Assembly: GCA_964574495.1 (NCBI GenBank)
Contig: CAZNNT010000019.1
Location: 1-17,140, forward strand
Direction: 5' to 3'
DNA length: 17,140 nt
DNA from: HO2-45-28 sp964574495
GTDB lineage: Bacteria > Patescibacteriota > Minisyncoccia > HO2-45-28
Below the pieces are notes generated by a model. That model was not told where the DNA came from and made no database searches. It saw nothing but the letters and a program-made list of their open reading frames with translations. The position numbers and the translations under genes were made by a program. Shown in pieces: positions 1 to 6,069 of the stretch (position 1 is its first letter; each line of letters opens with the position of its first letter).

Positions 1-55
1 GCCCAGGCTTGCAGACGAGCAAAGCAAGTCAAAAGAACTCCCACCCGCGGCACCA
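1..55 (+). repeat. 55-bp direct repeat, copy 1 (cut by window edge)
   Basis: These 55 bases are identical to 703-757 and diverge right after the shared terminal CACCA. The second copy is the 3' part of a larger hairpin-rich element (674-757). This copy therefore probably continues to the left of the window. A contig that starts inside a repeat is typical of an assembly break at a multicopy sequence; 55 is also a common assembler k-mer length, so the exact length of the shared stretch may be set by the assembly. Confidence 0.9.
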
Positions 56-100
56 ATCTACAATAAACTACGTGTATCTATACATATCTACACAGCCTAA

Positions 101-130
101 TTGACAAACAGAGTAGGGATTTGCTACTTT
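101..130 (+). promoter_or_regulatory. Promoter of the 168-476 gene
   Basis: There is a perfect -35 box TTGACA at 101-106 and, after 18 bases, a -10 box TACTTT at 125-130 preceded by the extended -10 element TGC. Transcription would start near 137, giving a leader of about 30 bases that holds the Shine-Dalgarno sequence. A start codon upstream of about 137 is therefore unlikely. Confidence 0.6.
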
Positions 131-167
131 GTTTCCAGAACAAACATTGCCGCTAAGGAGGTCAATC

Positions 168-476
168 GTGGGAAAGGCAAAAAGCAGGCAAGGACGCAAG
201 GAAGGTAAGTTGGAGGAAAAGTGGCATTCTTATATAGGAACAGGTATCACAGCAAATAAAGGAAAGGATGCCATCGTATTGCGCGAAGCTTTAGGTGGTG
301 GAGAATTTGCTATTGTCAGGCTGTATGGCGGATGTTGGACGAATTCTCCGATGAAAGTCCTTGAAGAAATCAAAACGTCCAACGTGGGAGACGCACGGCA
401 ACGATTCAATGCCGTAGCCAAAAAACTTGGTTTCAGAACACAACCCTTGAGAACGCTAGCTCTTCTATTCTCGTAA
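168..476 (+). CDS. Hypothetical protein, 102 aa
   Basis: I do not recognise this family. The start is GTG at 168, chosen because an AAGGAGG ribosome binding site at 155-161 lies 6 bases upstream; an in-frame TTG at 129 falls inside the promoter. The product is small and soluble, with a very basic N-terminus (MGKAKSRQGRKEGK), a central stretch around KDAIVLREALGGGEFAIVRLYGG that looks like beta strands, and a C-terminal helix (DARQRFNAVAKKLGF). There is no signal peptide or membrane segment. It stands alone between two copies of the 55-bp repeat and has its own promoter, so it may be cargo of a small mobile or repeat-flanked unit. A run of nine C at 480-488 just after the stop is an error-prone homopolymer but does not affect the frame. 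Confidence 0.6.
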   Translation: MGKAKSRQGRKEGKLEEKWHSYIGTGITANKGKDAIVLREALGGGEFAIVRLYGGCWTNSPMKVLEEIKTSNVGDARQRFNAVAKKLGFRTQPLRTLALLFS

Positions 477-499
477 GAACCCCCCCCCAAGGACATCCA

Positions 500-542
500 A
501 GCCCCTCGTGAAATCCATTTTCGCTTGGGGCTCAATTCTTTT
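500..542 (+). terminator. Possible weak terminator after the 168-476 gene
   Basis: AGCCCC at 500-505 pairs with GGGGCT at 527-532 around a loop that can pair further (GAAAT with ATTTTC), followed by a T-rich stretch at 537-542. The stem is short and the T-run is interrupted, so this is a tentative call. Confidence 0.35.
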
Positions 543-553
543 GTTGGTATAAT
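525..553 (+). promoter_or_regulatory. Possible promoter into the tRNA-like region
   Basis: A perfect -10 box TATAAT lies at 548-553, with TTGGGG at 525-530 as a weak -35 at 17-bp spacing. It would drive transcription across the tRNA-like and three-way-junction elements at 571-757. It overlaps the proposed terminator stem just upstream, so one of the two readings may be wrong. Confidence 0.35.
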
Positions 554-570
554 TGCAATAGATTAAAGTG

Positions 571-653
571 GATTAACAACTGGCTGGAGCACTCCCTGCC
601 AAATCCTTAATTCTTGTAGTATTCGGTTCCAATCCAGCCCCCTTAAGGGCACC
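571..653 (+). pseudogene. Decayed tRNA-Gly(GCC)-like sequence
   Basis: TGGCTGGAGCACTCCCTGCCAA at 581-602 strongly resembles the D-loop, D-stem and anticodon loop of a glycine tRNA with anticodon GCC. GGTTCCAATCC (625-635) resembles a T-arm, and the segment ends in GGGCACCA (647-653 ending in CCA). However, the D-stem and anticodon stem do not pair, the T-stem is poor, and about 12 extra bases lie between anticodon and T-arm. Instead GGCTGGA (582-588) pairs perfectly with TCCAGCC (633-639). It is not a functional standard tRNA; it is either a relic or a tRNA-derived structured element. Confidence 0.35.
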
Positions 654-673
654 AGAAATCTAAAATGATTATC

Positions 674-757
674 GGTGGGAGTTGAAGGGCTGCCTTTAGG
701 CAGCCCAGGCTTGCAGACGAGCAAAGCAAGTCAAAAGAACTCCCACCCGCGGCACCA
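674..757 (+). repeat. Three-way-junction hairpin element ending in CACCA (repeat copy 2)
   Basis: A perfect 10-bp closing stem (674-683 with 738-747) encloses two hairpins: GGGCTGCC/GGCAGCCC with a TTTA loop (687-706) and a 7-bp stem, one pair G-T, at 708-714/726-732. The tail is CGCGGCACCA. Positions 703-757 are repeated exactly at 1-55. The layout is that of a folded RNA or a palindromic mobile repeat; no transposase is present. It resembles tRNA ends only in the final CCA. Function unknown. Confidence 0.6.
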
Positions 758-832
758 TAGTAAAAAAGAAAAATTTTAATCATTGGATTTATAAGTGGGA
801 AATGGCCTGAAATAAGGCTGTTTTTGTTTAAC

Positions 833-861
833 TTGACACAAACTTACGGATATGCTATACT
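833..861 (+). promoter_or_regulatory. Strong promoter of the 987-1439 gene
   Basis: TTGACA at 833-838, exactly 17 bases, then TATACT at 856-861 preceded by the extended -10 TGC. The predicted start is near 868, leaving a leader of about 120 bases with interleaved inverted repeats. Confidence 0.75.
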
Positions 862-875
862 TCCACTAGTTAGAT

Positions 876-950
876 AGCTATTTTGAAATACGCTCACTTT
901 CTTGCGACACAATATCCAAGAAAATAGCTTTTAGGCTATTGTGTCGCAAG
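876..950 (+). promoter_or_regulatory. Structured 5' leader with competing stems
   Basis: Stem A pairs AGCTATTTT (876-884) with AAAATAGCT (921-929). Stem B pairs the 14-base arms 901-914 and 937-950 perfectly (CTTGCGACACAATA and its complement). Stem C pairs AATAGC (923-928) with GCTATT (935-940). A and B interleave, so they could form a pseudoknot, while A and C exclude each other. This is the architecture expected of an RNA switch or autoregulatory leader; alternatively, the 14-base arms are a protein operator downstream of the start site. No T-run follows, so it is not a simple terminator. Confidence 0.5.
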
Positions 951-986
951 AAATCAACACATCAACCAAGATGAAAGGAGGGCGCA

Positions 987-1439
987 ATGAAACAACCATG
1001 GCTAATCCAACGCTGTGAACTGGGCAATGGAAAACTCGGGTATGACTACATGGGTTCCACCGAGTTCGAGATCGGCGACCAGGCCAAGGCGCTGAAACGA
1101 ATCTTCGCGGCTGGCGTAGCGTGCGGTTCGGTGACCATCAACGTCGGCGGCAAGGAAGTTTCTGTCTACATGGTGGCCTCTGAAGGGTTCACCTTCGCCG
1201 ACTACCAGTCGTATCTGCAACAGCTCGCCGACCACAAGCTCCGCCTTCAGGAGTGGACCAGTTTCGACGATATTGTGAAGGCGAGGGTTGGTCTCCAAAC
1301 CGATCGTCGCTACACGTCGCGAACGAACGCCTGGTTCGACTTCCAGAACGATGTTCTCTGGACACTCACCGAGAACGACCAGAGAGCACTCGTGGCAGTT
1401 CTCGACGGCATCGAGAAGAAGTGGGCAGAGAAGAAGTAA
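987..1439 (+). CDS. Hypothetical protein with DYMGSTEFE motif, 150 aa
   Basis: The ATG at 987 has an AAGGAGG site 5 bases upstream (975-981). The protein is soluble. Its most striking part is YDYMGSTEFEIGDQAKALKR (residues 19-38). From memory a D-Y-M-G-S-x-E-F-E motif followed by a helix occurs in small phage and plasmid proteins of unknown function; I cannot name a family with certainty. The rest contains an alternating strand/helix pattern and a Lys-rich C-terminus. Codon usage is clearly richer in G and C at third positions than the operons around it, and the gene has its own strong promoter, structured leader and terminator, all of which suggest acquisition from a phage or plasmid. No neighbour suggests a role. 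Confidence 0.75.
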   Translation: MKQPWLIQRCELGNGKLGYDYMGSTEFEIGDQAKALKRIFAAGVACGSVTINVGGKEVSVYMVASEGFTFADYQSYLQQLADHKLRLQEWTSFDDIVKARVGLQTDRRYTSRTNAWFDFQNDVLWTLTENDQRALVAVLDGIEKKWAEKK

Positions 1440-1442
1440 TTG

Positions 1443-1500
1443 GCCTCGCACCACAGACAAAAGGTTTCGTACCTCGTCTGGTGCGAGGCTTTTTGTTTTT
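1443..1500 (+). terminator. Terminator of the 987-1439 gene
   Basis: GCCTCGCAC (1443-1451) pairs with GTGCGAGGC (1481-1489); after a 2-base bulge CAGAC (1454-1458) pairs with GTCTG (1476-1480). TTTTTGTTTTT follows directly. This is a classic Rho-independent terminator. Confidence 0.9.
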
Positions 1501-1531
1501 AAATCAAGGAACAAAAAATTTGCCGCACGCC

Positions 1532-1563
1532 AAAACAAAAAATACGCGCGGCGCCGCGCGTAT
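1532..1563 (-). terminator. Terminator of the acyl-CoA dehydrogenase gene
   Basis: A perfect 22-base palindrome at 1542-1563 (arms of 11 bases, almost all G/C) lies just after the stop of the - strand gene at 1571. Read on the - strand it is followed by TTTTTGTTTT (1541-1532). T-rich sequence on the + side may also let it act in both directions. Confidence 0.8.
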
Positions 1564-1570
1564 TCATTTT

Positions 1571-2734
1571 TTACTTTTTCAGTTCTCTGGCAATAATTTC
1601 TCTTTGAATGGGATTTGCGCCCTCATAAATTTCAAATGCTTTGGCGTCCACCCAAAGGCGTCCCGCGAGAGCTTCGCGAGTGTAACCCATACCGCCATGA
1701 ATCAAAACATTTTTATCGGCGCAATAAAGCGCGCTTTCAGTAGCCCTAATCTTCGCGGCCGAAGCCCATTTACGAAAATCGGGCGCGCCGGAGTCCTTAA
1801 GCGAAGCGGCATAAAGCGTCCAGAATTCGGCTTCTTTGACCGCAATCGCCATATCAACAAGTGTATGGCTAAGCGTTTGATGGTCAATCAAAAGTTTTCC
1901 GAAAGTCCTCCTCTCTTTGACATAGGCCAACGCGTCTTCAAACGCGGCTTCGGCAACCCCCCACGCTTGGGCGGCAATAAAAATCCGACCGGCAGCCAAA
2001 GTGTCCATGAAAACTTTATAACCTTGCCCTCTTTTTCCTAAAATATTTTCCTCCGAAACAAACGTATCTTTAAAATGAATTGAACCGAAAGGAGCGGAGT
2101 GAAGTCCTATCTTTTTTATCTCTTTGGTAACGCAAGTCGCATCTATGTCTACAATGAAAGCGGTCAGACCGTCGTATTCCGGCCGGTCTTTGTCTGCCAA
2201 ATGGGTTCGCGCCAGAACCAGGATAAAATCGGCAAAAGTAACATTGGTAATAAAGGTTTTCTCGCCGTTCAAAAGATAGTACGGCCACCGCTTGTCGTCA
2301 AAAAATTCTGCTTTGGTTTTCACGCCCGAGGCATGTGAACCATAATTCGGCTCGGTCAAGCCAAAACAACCGAACCTTGCTCCGACAATGGAAGGTTTAA
2401 GATATTTTTCAATCTGCTCGGGCGTTCCGTATTTAGCGAGAGGATACGCCACCAGCGAATTTGGAACGATAAAAAGAGCTAGGGCGCCGGCCGCCCAGAC
2501 CTTAGAGAATTCTTTGGCAACCAGCATCTGCGAAACCGCGTCAAGGCCCATGCCGCCCTTGTCTTCGGGAATATTCGCTCCCAAAAGTCCCGCGTGCGCC
2601 ATTTCCATAAAAAGATGCGTCGGATACACTCCTCTTTCTTCAAAATCCCGGACAATCGGCGCGAAGTGAGTGGCGGCAAAACCTTTCGCCATATCTTGAA
2701 TCATTTTTTGCTCGGCAGTCAGTTCAAAATCCAT
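1571..2734 (-). CDS. Acyl-CoA dehydrogenase family protein, 387 aa
   Basis: This is a full-length FAD-dependent acyl-CoA dehydrogenase, the enzyme class that introduces the alpha-beta double bond into acyl-CoA thioesters. The N-terminal helical domain (FELTAEQKMIQDMAKGFA) leads to the middle beta domain with the FAD/substrate motif CFGLTEPNYGSHASG (about 123-137) and LNGEKTFITN, then the C-terminal helical domain with ERRTFGKLL and VLIHGGMGYTRE. It ends with IYEGANPIQ, whose Glu (about residue 371) is in the position of the catalytic base of MCAD-type enzymes. The ATG at 2734 has AAGGAG 7 bases upstream. No ETF, thiolase, hydratase or CoA ligase lies nearby, so substrate and electron acceptor are unknown. 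An orphan copy like this is unusual for a reduced genome. Confidence 0.93.
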   Translation of the reverse strand: MDFELTAEQKMIQDMAKGFAATHFAPIVRDFEERGVYPTHLFMEMAHAGLLGANIPEDKGGMGLDAVSQMLVAKEFSKVWAAGALALFIVPNSLVAYPLAKYGTPEQIEKYLKPSIVGARFGCFGLTEPNYGSHASGVKTKAEFFDDKRWPYYLLNGEKTFITNVTFADFILVLARTHLADKDRPEYDGLTAFIVDIDATCVTKEIKKIGLHSAPFGSIHFKDTFVSEENILGKRGQGYKVFMDTLAAGRIFIAAQAWGVAEAAFEDALAYVKERRTFGKLLIDHQTLSHTLVDMAIAVKEAEFWTLYAASLKDSGAPDFRKWASAAKIRATESALYCADKNVLIHGGMGYTREALAGRLWVDAKAFEIYEGANPIQREIIARELKK

Positions 2735-2771
2735 AATCTGACTCCTTATTCAGTTTTCAACAGCCGTCCAC

Positions 2772-2800
2772 ATCATAAACCTATACCCATCCTTCTTCAA
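2772..2800 (-). promoter_or_regulatory. Promoter of the acyl-CoA dehydrogenase gene
   Basis: Read on the - strand, TTGAAG (2800-2795) and TATGAT (2777-2772) are separated by 17 bases, with the start near 2765. It faces the promoter of the dcd-like gene back to back in the 84-bp intergenic space. Confidence 0.55.
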
Positions 2801-2803
2801 GCG

Positions 2804-2812
2804 TGCTAAACT
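2804..2812 (+). promoter_or_regulatory. Extended -10 promoter of the dcd-like gene, leaderless arrangement
   Basis: TGC plus TAAACT (2804-2812) forms an extended -10 element. The ATG at 2819 is only 6 bases beyond the box, where transcription would begin, and there is no Shine-Dalgarno sequence. The mRNA is therefore probably leaderless. Confidence 0.45.
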
Positions 2813-2818
2813 TTCTTT

Positions 2819-3493
2819 ATGCTTTTATCCCGCGACGCGATTTTAAGACACATTAAGGAGGGCAATATAATTATTGACCCTTATGAGCCCAAAAAACTCA
2901 AAACCACGAGCTACGATGTGACACTCGGAGAACATTTTTGGCGCGAATCGCACCCGAACGGCGGGCATACCATACATAATATATACGACGACTCTTCAAC
3001 CAAGCGCATTTGGTCGGGACCCCATGAAGCCAAAACCGCGGAAAAACTTTCGGAGGAAATGAACATGAAATTTTCCAACATAAAACCTTCCGATAAAATA
3101 ATAATGATACACCCGGGCGAAACTATTCTGGCCCACACGCAGGAATACATAGGCGGACGGGTAAAGTGCGTGGGTAAAATGTACGCCCGCTCATCACTCG
3201 GACGAAATTTTATTGAGGTTTGCAAAGACGCCGGCTGGGGAGATGTCGGGTACTTTAACCGCTGGACGATGGAAGTGACGAACAATTCACAGCACTTCAC
3301 GATACCGCTGGTTGTCGGACGCCGTATAGCCCAGATGGTTTTTTATGAAGTAGAGCCGATATTAGATAAAGATTATTCGCAGGATAAAGGAAAATACCAG
3401 GTCGCAGGCGACTTGGAAAAACTAAAAAAGGACTGGAATCCACACATGATGCTCCCCAAAATGCATCTTGATTGGGAAGTTAAGGAAAGTTAG
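2819..3493 (+). CDS. dCTP deaminase / dUTPase superfamily protein, 224 aa
   Basis: The fold-defining motifs of trimeric dCTP deaminases are visible: ARSSLGR (residues 123-129; the Ser and Arg match the SSxxR substrate-binding motif), DAGWGDVGYFNRWTMEVTN (137-155), whose Glu152 corresponds to the catalytic Glu of E. coli Dcd, and the preceding IHPGETILAHTQEYI strand pair. Such enzymes convert dCTP to dUTP, sometimes also hydrolysing dUTP to dUMP for thymidylate synthesis. At 224 residues it is longer than E. coli Dcd (193), with an insert around 45-85 and a C-terminal extension rich in Lys and Trp. Whether it is mono- or bifunctional cannot be read from sequence. Its TAG stop overlaps the stop of the convergent PAP2 gene. 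No ribosome binding site is seen at 2819. Confidence 0.85.
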   Translation: MLLSRDAILRHIKEGNIIIDPYEPKKLKTTSYDVTLGEHFWRESHPNGGHTIHNIYDDSSTKRIWSGPHEAKTAEKLSEEMNMKFSNIKPSDKIIMIHPGETILAHTQEYIGGRVKCVGKMYARSSLGRNFIEVCKDAGWGDVGYFNRWTMEVTNNSQHFTIPLVVGRRIAQMVFYEVEPILDKDYSQDKGKYQVAGDLEKLKKDWNPHMMLPKMHLDWEVKES

Positions 3494-4059
3494 ATATCGG
3501 AGTGTTTTTGATATTTTGATACGACGTAAGTCGTTAAATACGCCGAGGCAATGCCTATAATAGCGCCCCCCAAGATGTCTGACGGCCAATGGATACCCGC
3601 GATAACTCGGCTTAGCCCCATGGCTAAAGCAAACAAATAAAATAAAATTCCCCACTTTTTGTAATAGATAAAAACTCCGGCTGCCACAGCAAAGAAAAAA
3701 GCCGCATGACCCGAAGGAAACGAACCGCCTCCGGAATGCTCAATCAACTGATAAACATCCAAAACTCCCGCCTTCGCCAAGGCTTCGGCGGACAAGTCAA
3801 ACGGGCGCGGTCTGTCGTAAAAAAATCTGATGATCTCCGTAACCACAAACCGCGACAGAAGGCCCGAGACAACGGCCACAAAAACCATGTGCCTTGCCTT
3901 TAATTCCCCTCTTTTTAGATAGGCGGAGACCGCCAAAAACGCGCCGACTCCCGCAAGCATCCACCAGCCGAGATATTCGGCCTTGAAAATTACGGCTGCG
4001 TCAAAAAACTGCCATCGCCCCGCGAAACTATTTAAATAATTCAAAATTGCTGTATCCAT
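3490..4059 (-). CDS. PAP2-family membrane phosphatase, 189 aa
   Basis: All three motifs of the lipid phosphatase superfamily are present: C1 R78-x6-RP (Arg replaces the usual Lys), C2 PSGH (115-118), and C3 SR-x5-H-x3-D (Ser150, His157, Asp161), with His118 and His157 as the catalytic pair. Hydrophobic segments at about 33-48, 57-75, 119-133, 136-152 and 163-180 make it a multi-pass membrane protein. Likely substrates are prenyl or lipid phosphates such as undecaprenyl diphosphate or phosphatidylglycerol phosphate. The start is placed at the ATG at 4059, four bases after the folD stop, rather than at a further-upstream codon inside folD. The close spacing implies cotranscription with glyA-folD. 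The stop overlaps that of the convergent dcd-like gene. Confidence 0.88.
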   Translation of the reverse strand: MDTAILNYLNSFAGRWQFFDAAVIFKAEYLGWWMLAGVGAFLAVSAYLKRGELKARHMVFVAVVSGLLSRFVVTEIIRFFYDRPRPFDLSAEALAKAGVLDVYQLIEHSGGGSFPSGHAAFFFAVAAGVFIYYKKWGILFYLFALAMGLSRVIAGIHWPSDILGGAIIGIASAYLTTYVVSKYQKHSDI

Positions 4060-4063
4060 ATTA

Positions 4064-4921
4064 TCAATGTTTACCAGACACTCGGTGTTTGGTTTTTTGC
4101 GACAAAACAATAAAGTTTTTAAAAAGCATCGCGACCGTTAAGGGGCCGATGCCGCCGGGAACGGGAGTAAACAAAGACGCCTTCTCGGAAACCACCGGAT
4201 CAAAATCTCCTTTCAGTTGGCCGGAGTCGGATGAGGTGCCGGCATCAATGGCAACAACGCCGTTTTTTACCATGCCTTTTTTAATCAGTCCTGATTTGCC
4301 CGCTCCCGAAATAACAATATCGGCACCAGCCATAACTTCTGAAAAATTTGGCGACTTGGTGGTTAAGACGGTGAACGGCAAACGCCGGCTTAAAAACCAC
4401 AAAGCAACGGGCTTGCCCACCAAAACGCCCTCGCCCACAATAACTATATTTTTGCCCATAAGTTCAATTTTGTTTTTTTCAAAAATATGTTTAATCGCCC
4501 CCACAACCGGAGGAGTTATGGAAAAGCGGGCGCTTGCGAACTTACCGACGGCTTCCGATGACAAAACATCAACATCTTTATCCGCGGGAATGGCGTCCAG
4601 CAGATATTGAGTTCTTGATTTTATTTCTTCCGGAAGCGGCAGCTGGATTATAACTCCGTTATTTTTTTTATCGTGCGTTATCTTTGAGAGATAATCCCTT
4701 AATCCCGCCCGCGATTTCCATATTTCCTCTTTCGGTTTTTTTATTTCAACTTCAATGCCTATTTCCGCGCCGTATGCCTGCTTTCGCTTAATAAAACTGG
4801 CTGATGCCGGATTTTCACCGATGTAAATTACGGCGAGCTTAAGTTTTTTTCCGACTGCCGAGATTTCTTTTTTTAATTCTTCCTTAATTTCTTCGGCAAG
4901 ATTTTTTCCGTCAATAATCAT
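4064..4921 (-). CDS. folD: FolD, methylenetetrahydrofolate dehydrogenase/cyclohydrolase
   Basis: FolD interconverts 5,10-methylene-THF, methenyl-THF and 10-formyl-THF, supplying one-carbon units for purines and initiator tRNA. The catalytic region reads ASFIKRKQAYGAEIGI (residues 41-56): Lys47 is the catalytic Lys, while the usual preceding Tyr (SYVxxK) is Phe43. GVIIQLPLP and the C-terminal PVPGGIGPLTVAML are family signatures; the NAD(P)-binding Rossmann segment is NIVIVGEGVLVGKPVALWFL. Length (285 aa) is normal. The ATG at 4921 overlaps the glyA stop as ATGA, so translation is probably coupled; serine hydroxymethyltransferase makes the methylene-THF that FolD uses. Confidence 0.95.
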   Translation of the reverse strand: MIIDGKNLAEEIKEELKKEISAVGKKLKLAVIYIGENPASASFIKRKQAYGAEIGIEVEIKKPKEEIWKSRAGLRDYLSKITHDKKNNGVIIQLPLPEEIKSRTQYLLDAIPADKDVDVLSSEAVGKFASARFSITPPVVGAIKHIFEKNKIELMGKNIVIVGEGVLVGKPVALWFLSRRLPFTVLTTKSPNFSEVMAGADIVISGAGKSGLIKKGMVKNGVVAIDAGTSSDSGQLKGDFDPVVSEKASLFTPVPGGIGPLTVAMLFKNFIVLSQKTKHRVSGKH

Positions 4922-5983
4922 TGTTTAATCGNNNNNNNNNNCTCTTTTTCTTTCATTCCCCTCGTGGTCACGGCTGGAGTTCCAATACGAATCCCCGACG
5001 GATTAAAAGGAGAACGGCTGTCATACGGAATACCGTTTCTGTTGATTATAATTCCGGCTGATTCCAGAATACTCTCGGCGTCTTTTCCGGCAAGACCTTG
5101 CGACCAGACATCAACTAAAAATAAATGATTGTCTGTTCCGCCCGAGACAATTCGCCAGCCCTTCTTTTTTAATTCATNNNNNNNNNNNNNNNNNNNNNNN
5201 NNNNNNNNNNNNNNNNGATCATGGGGCCCGCCTTGTCCCCCCGGAAATACGGCTTTATCGATCAACTCTGGAAGTTGGAAGTTGGATGTTGGATGTTGGA
5301 TTTTTCGTGCGAAAATTAAGGCGCCTCTGGGGCCTCTTAAAGTTTTGTGGGTCGTGGTTGTAATAATGTCGGCGTAAGGAAACGGCGAAGGATAAACTCC
5401 GCCCGCAACCAAACCCGCGAAATGCGCCATATCAACCATCAAAAGCGCGCCGACTGAATCGGCAATTTTTCTGAATTTTTTAAAATCCAATTTTTGTGAA
5501 TAAGCCGAATATCCGGCAACAATCATCCTGGGCTTTTCTCTTTTCATCCGGCTTGCAAGTTTTTTATAGTCCAGAATTTCTGTTTTCCTGTCAACCGTAT
5601 AATGAACCCAGTGCCAAAACTTGCTGGTTAAACTAACCTTTGAACCGTGAGACAAGTGCCCGCCCTGATCCAGGGCCTGTCCCGCGATTTTTTGTCCCGG
5701 TTCAATCAAAGCCGAGTAAACAAGAAAATTTGCCGGAACTCCGGAAAGCGCCTGAACATTCACGCCCCAACNNNNNNNNNNNNNNNNNNNNNNNNNNNNN
5801 NNNNNNNNNNNNNNNNNNNNNNNNNNNNNNNNNNNNNNNNNNNNNNNNNNNNNNAGTCAAAACCGAACCGCTCGCCTCCCGAACCTCTTTTGATGCAAAA
5901 TTTTCAGAAGCAATCAAGTTGATAACGCCTTGCTGCCGCTTTTCTTCGGCTTTAATCAGTCCGCGCATTTTTTGGTCTATCAT
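4918..5983 (-). CDS. glyA: GlyA, serine hydroxymethyltransferase (interrupted by three N gaps)
   Basis: The PLP enzyme that converts serine plus THF to glycine plus methylene-THF. Visible blocks are LIASENFAS near the N-terminus, LSGVPANFLVYSALIEPG, GGHLSHG, VDMAHFAGLVAGG, TTTTHKTLRGPRGALIF (PLP Lys in THKT), AVFPGGQGGPH and SGGTDNHLFLVD. Three N runs interrupt it: 5772-5854, 5178-5216 and 4932-4941. Comparison with E. coli GlyA suggests about 37, 38 and 40 residues are missing there, more than the N counts allow, so the gaps are placeholders. The two coding blocks either side of 5772-5854 are in different frames as drawn, which an unsized gap explains. The gene is probably intact. A 7-bp tandem repeat (5271-5298) encodes part of a loop. 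Confidence 0.93.
5271..5298. repeat. 7-bp tandem repeat inside glyA
   Basis: Four consecutive 7-base units, GAAGTTG, GAAGTTG, GATGTTG, GATGTTG. On the coding strand they give the loop IQHPTSNFQLP just before the conserved AVFPG block, where SHMT length is variable. Confidence 0.85.
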
Positions 5984-5989
5984 TATTTG

Positions 5990-6018
5990 ATAATAGGCAT
6001 TGACAAATGGTTTTGCAA
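5990..6018 (-). promoter_or_regulatory. Promoter of glyA-folD-PAP2, leaderless arrangement
   Basis: On the - strand TTGCAA (6018-6013) is followed after 17 bases by TATTAT (5995-5990). The glyA ATG at 5983 begins 6 bases past the -10 box, so transcription and translation would start at nearly the same base. No Shine-Dalgarno sequence could fit. Confidence 0.55.
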
Positions 6019-6028
6019 GAGATAAAAT
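6000..6028 (+). promoter_or_regulatory. Promoter of the small membrane protein gene
   Basis: Perfect TTGACA at 6000-6005, a 17-base spacer and TAAAAT at 6023-6028; start near 6035. It overlaps the divergent glyA promoter almost completely, so the two should compete for RNA polymerase. Confidence 0.7.
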
Positions 6029-6069
6029 ACGTATCGGGTGTTAAAAACCAAGACCAGAAAGGAGGTGCC

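Noticed and set aside
230..535. 101-aa reading frame opposite the 168-476 gene
   Set aside because: It is antisense to a gene with a good promoter and SD, passes through the C9 run, and has no start signals.
610..640. T-box leader on the - strand
   Set aside because: TTGGAACCG on the - strand resembles the T-box string, but there is no downstream gene on that strand, no specifier stem and no terminator pair.
571..653. Functional tRNA-Gly gene
   Set aside because: D-stem, anticodon stem and T-stem do not pair and the variable region is too long.
1..757. attL/attR of an integrative element
   Set aside because: The repeats end in CACCA, but they are not the 3' part of a recognisable tRNA and no integrase is present in the 648-bp interval.
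1253..2041. 262-aa + strand frame across the terminator and acyl-CoA dehydrogenase end
   Set aside because: It runs through two strong terminators and antisense to a conserved enzyme; its sequence has no family features.
5764..5983. Frameshift in glyA
   Set aside because: The frame change coincides with an N gap whose length is not reliable, so no mutation needs to be assumed.
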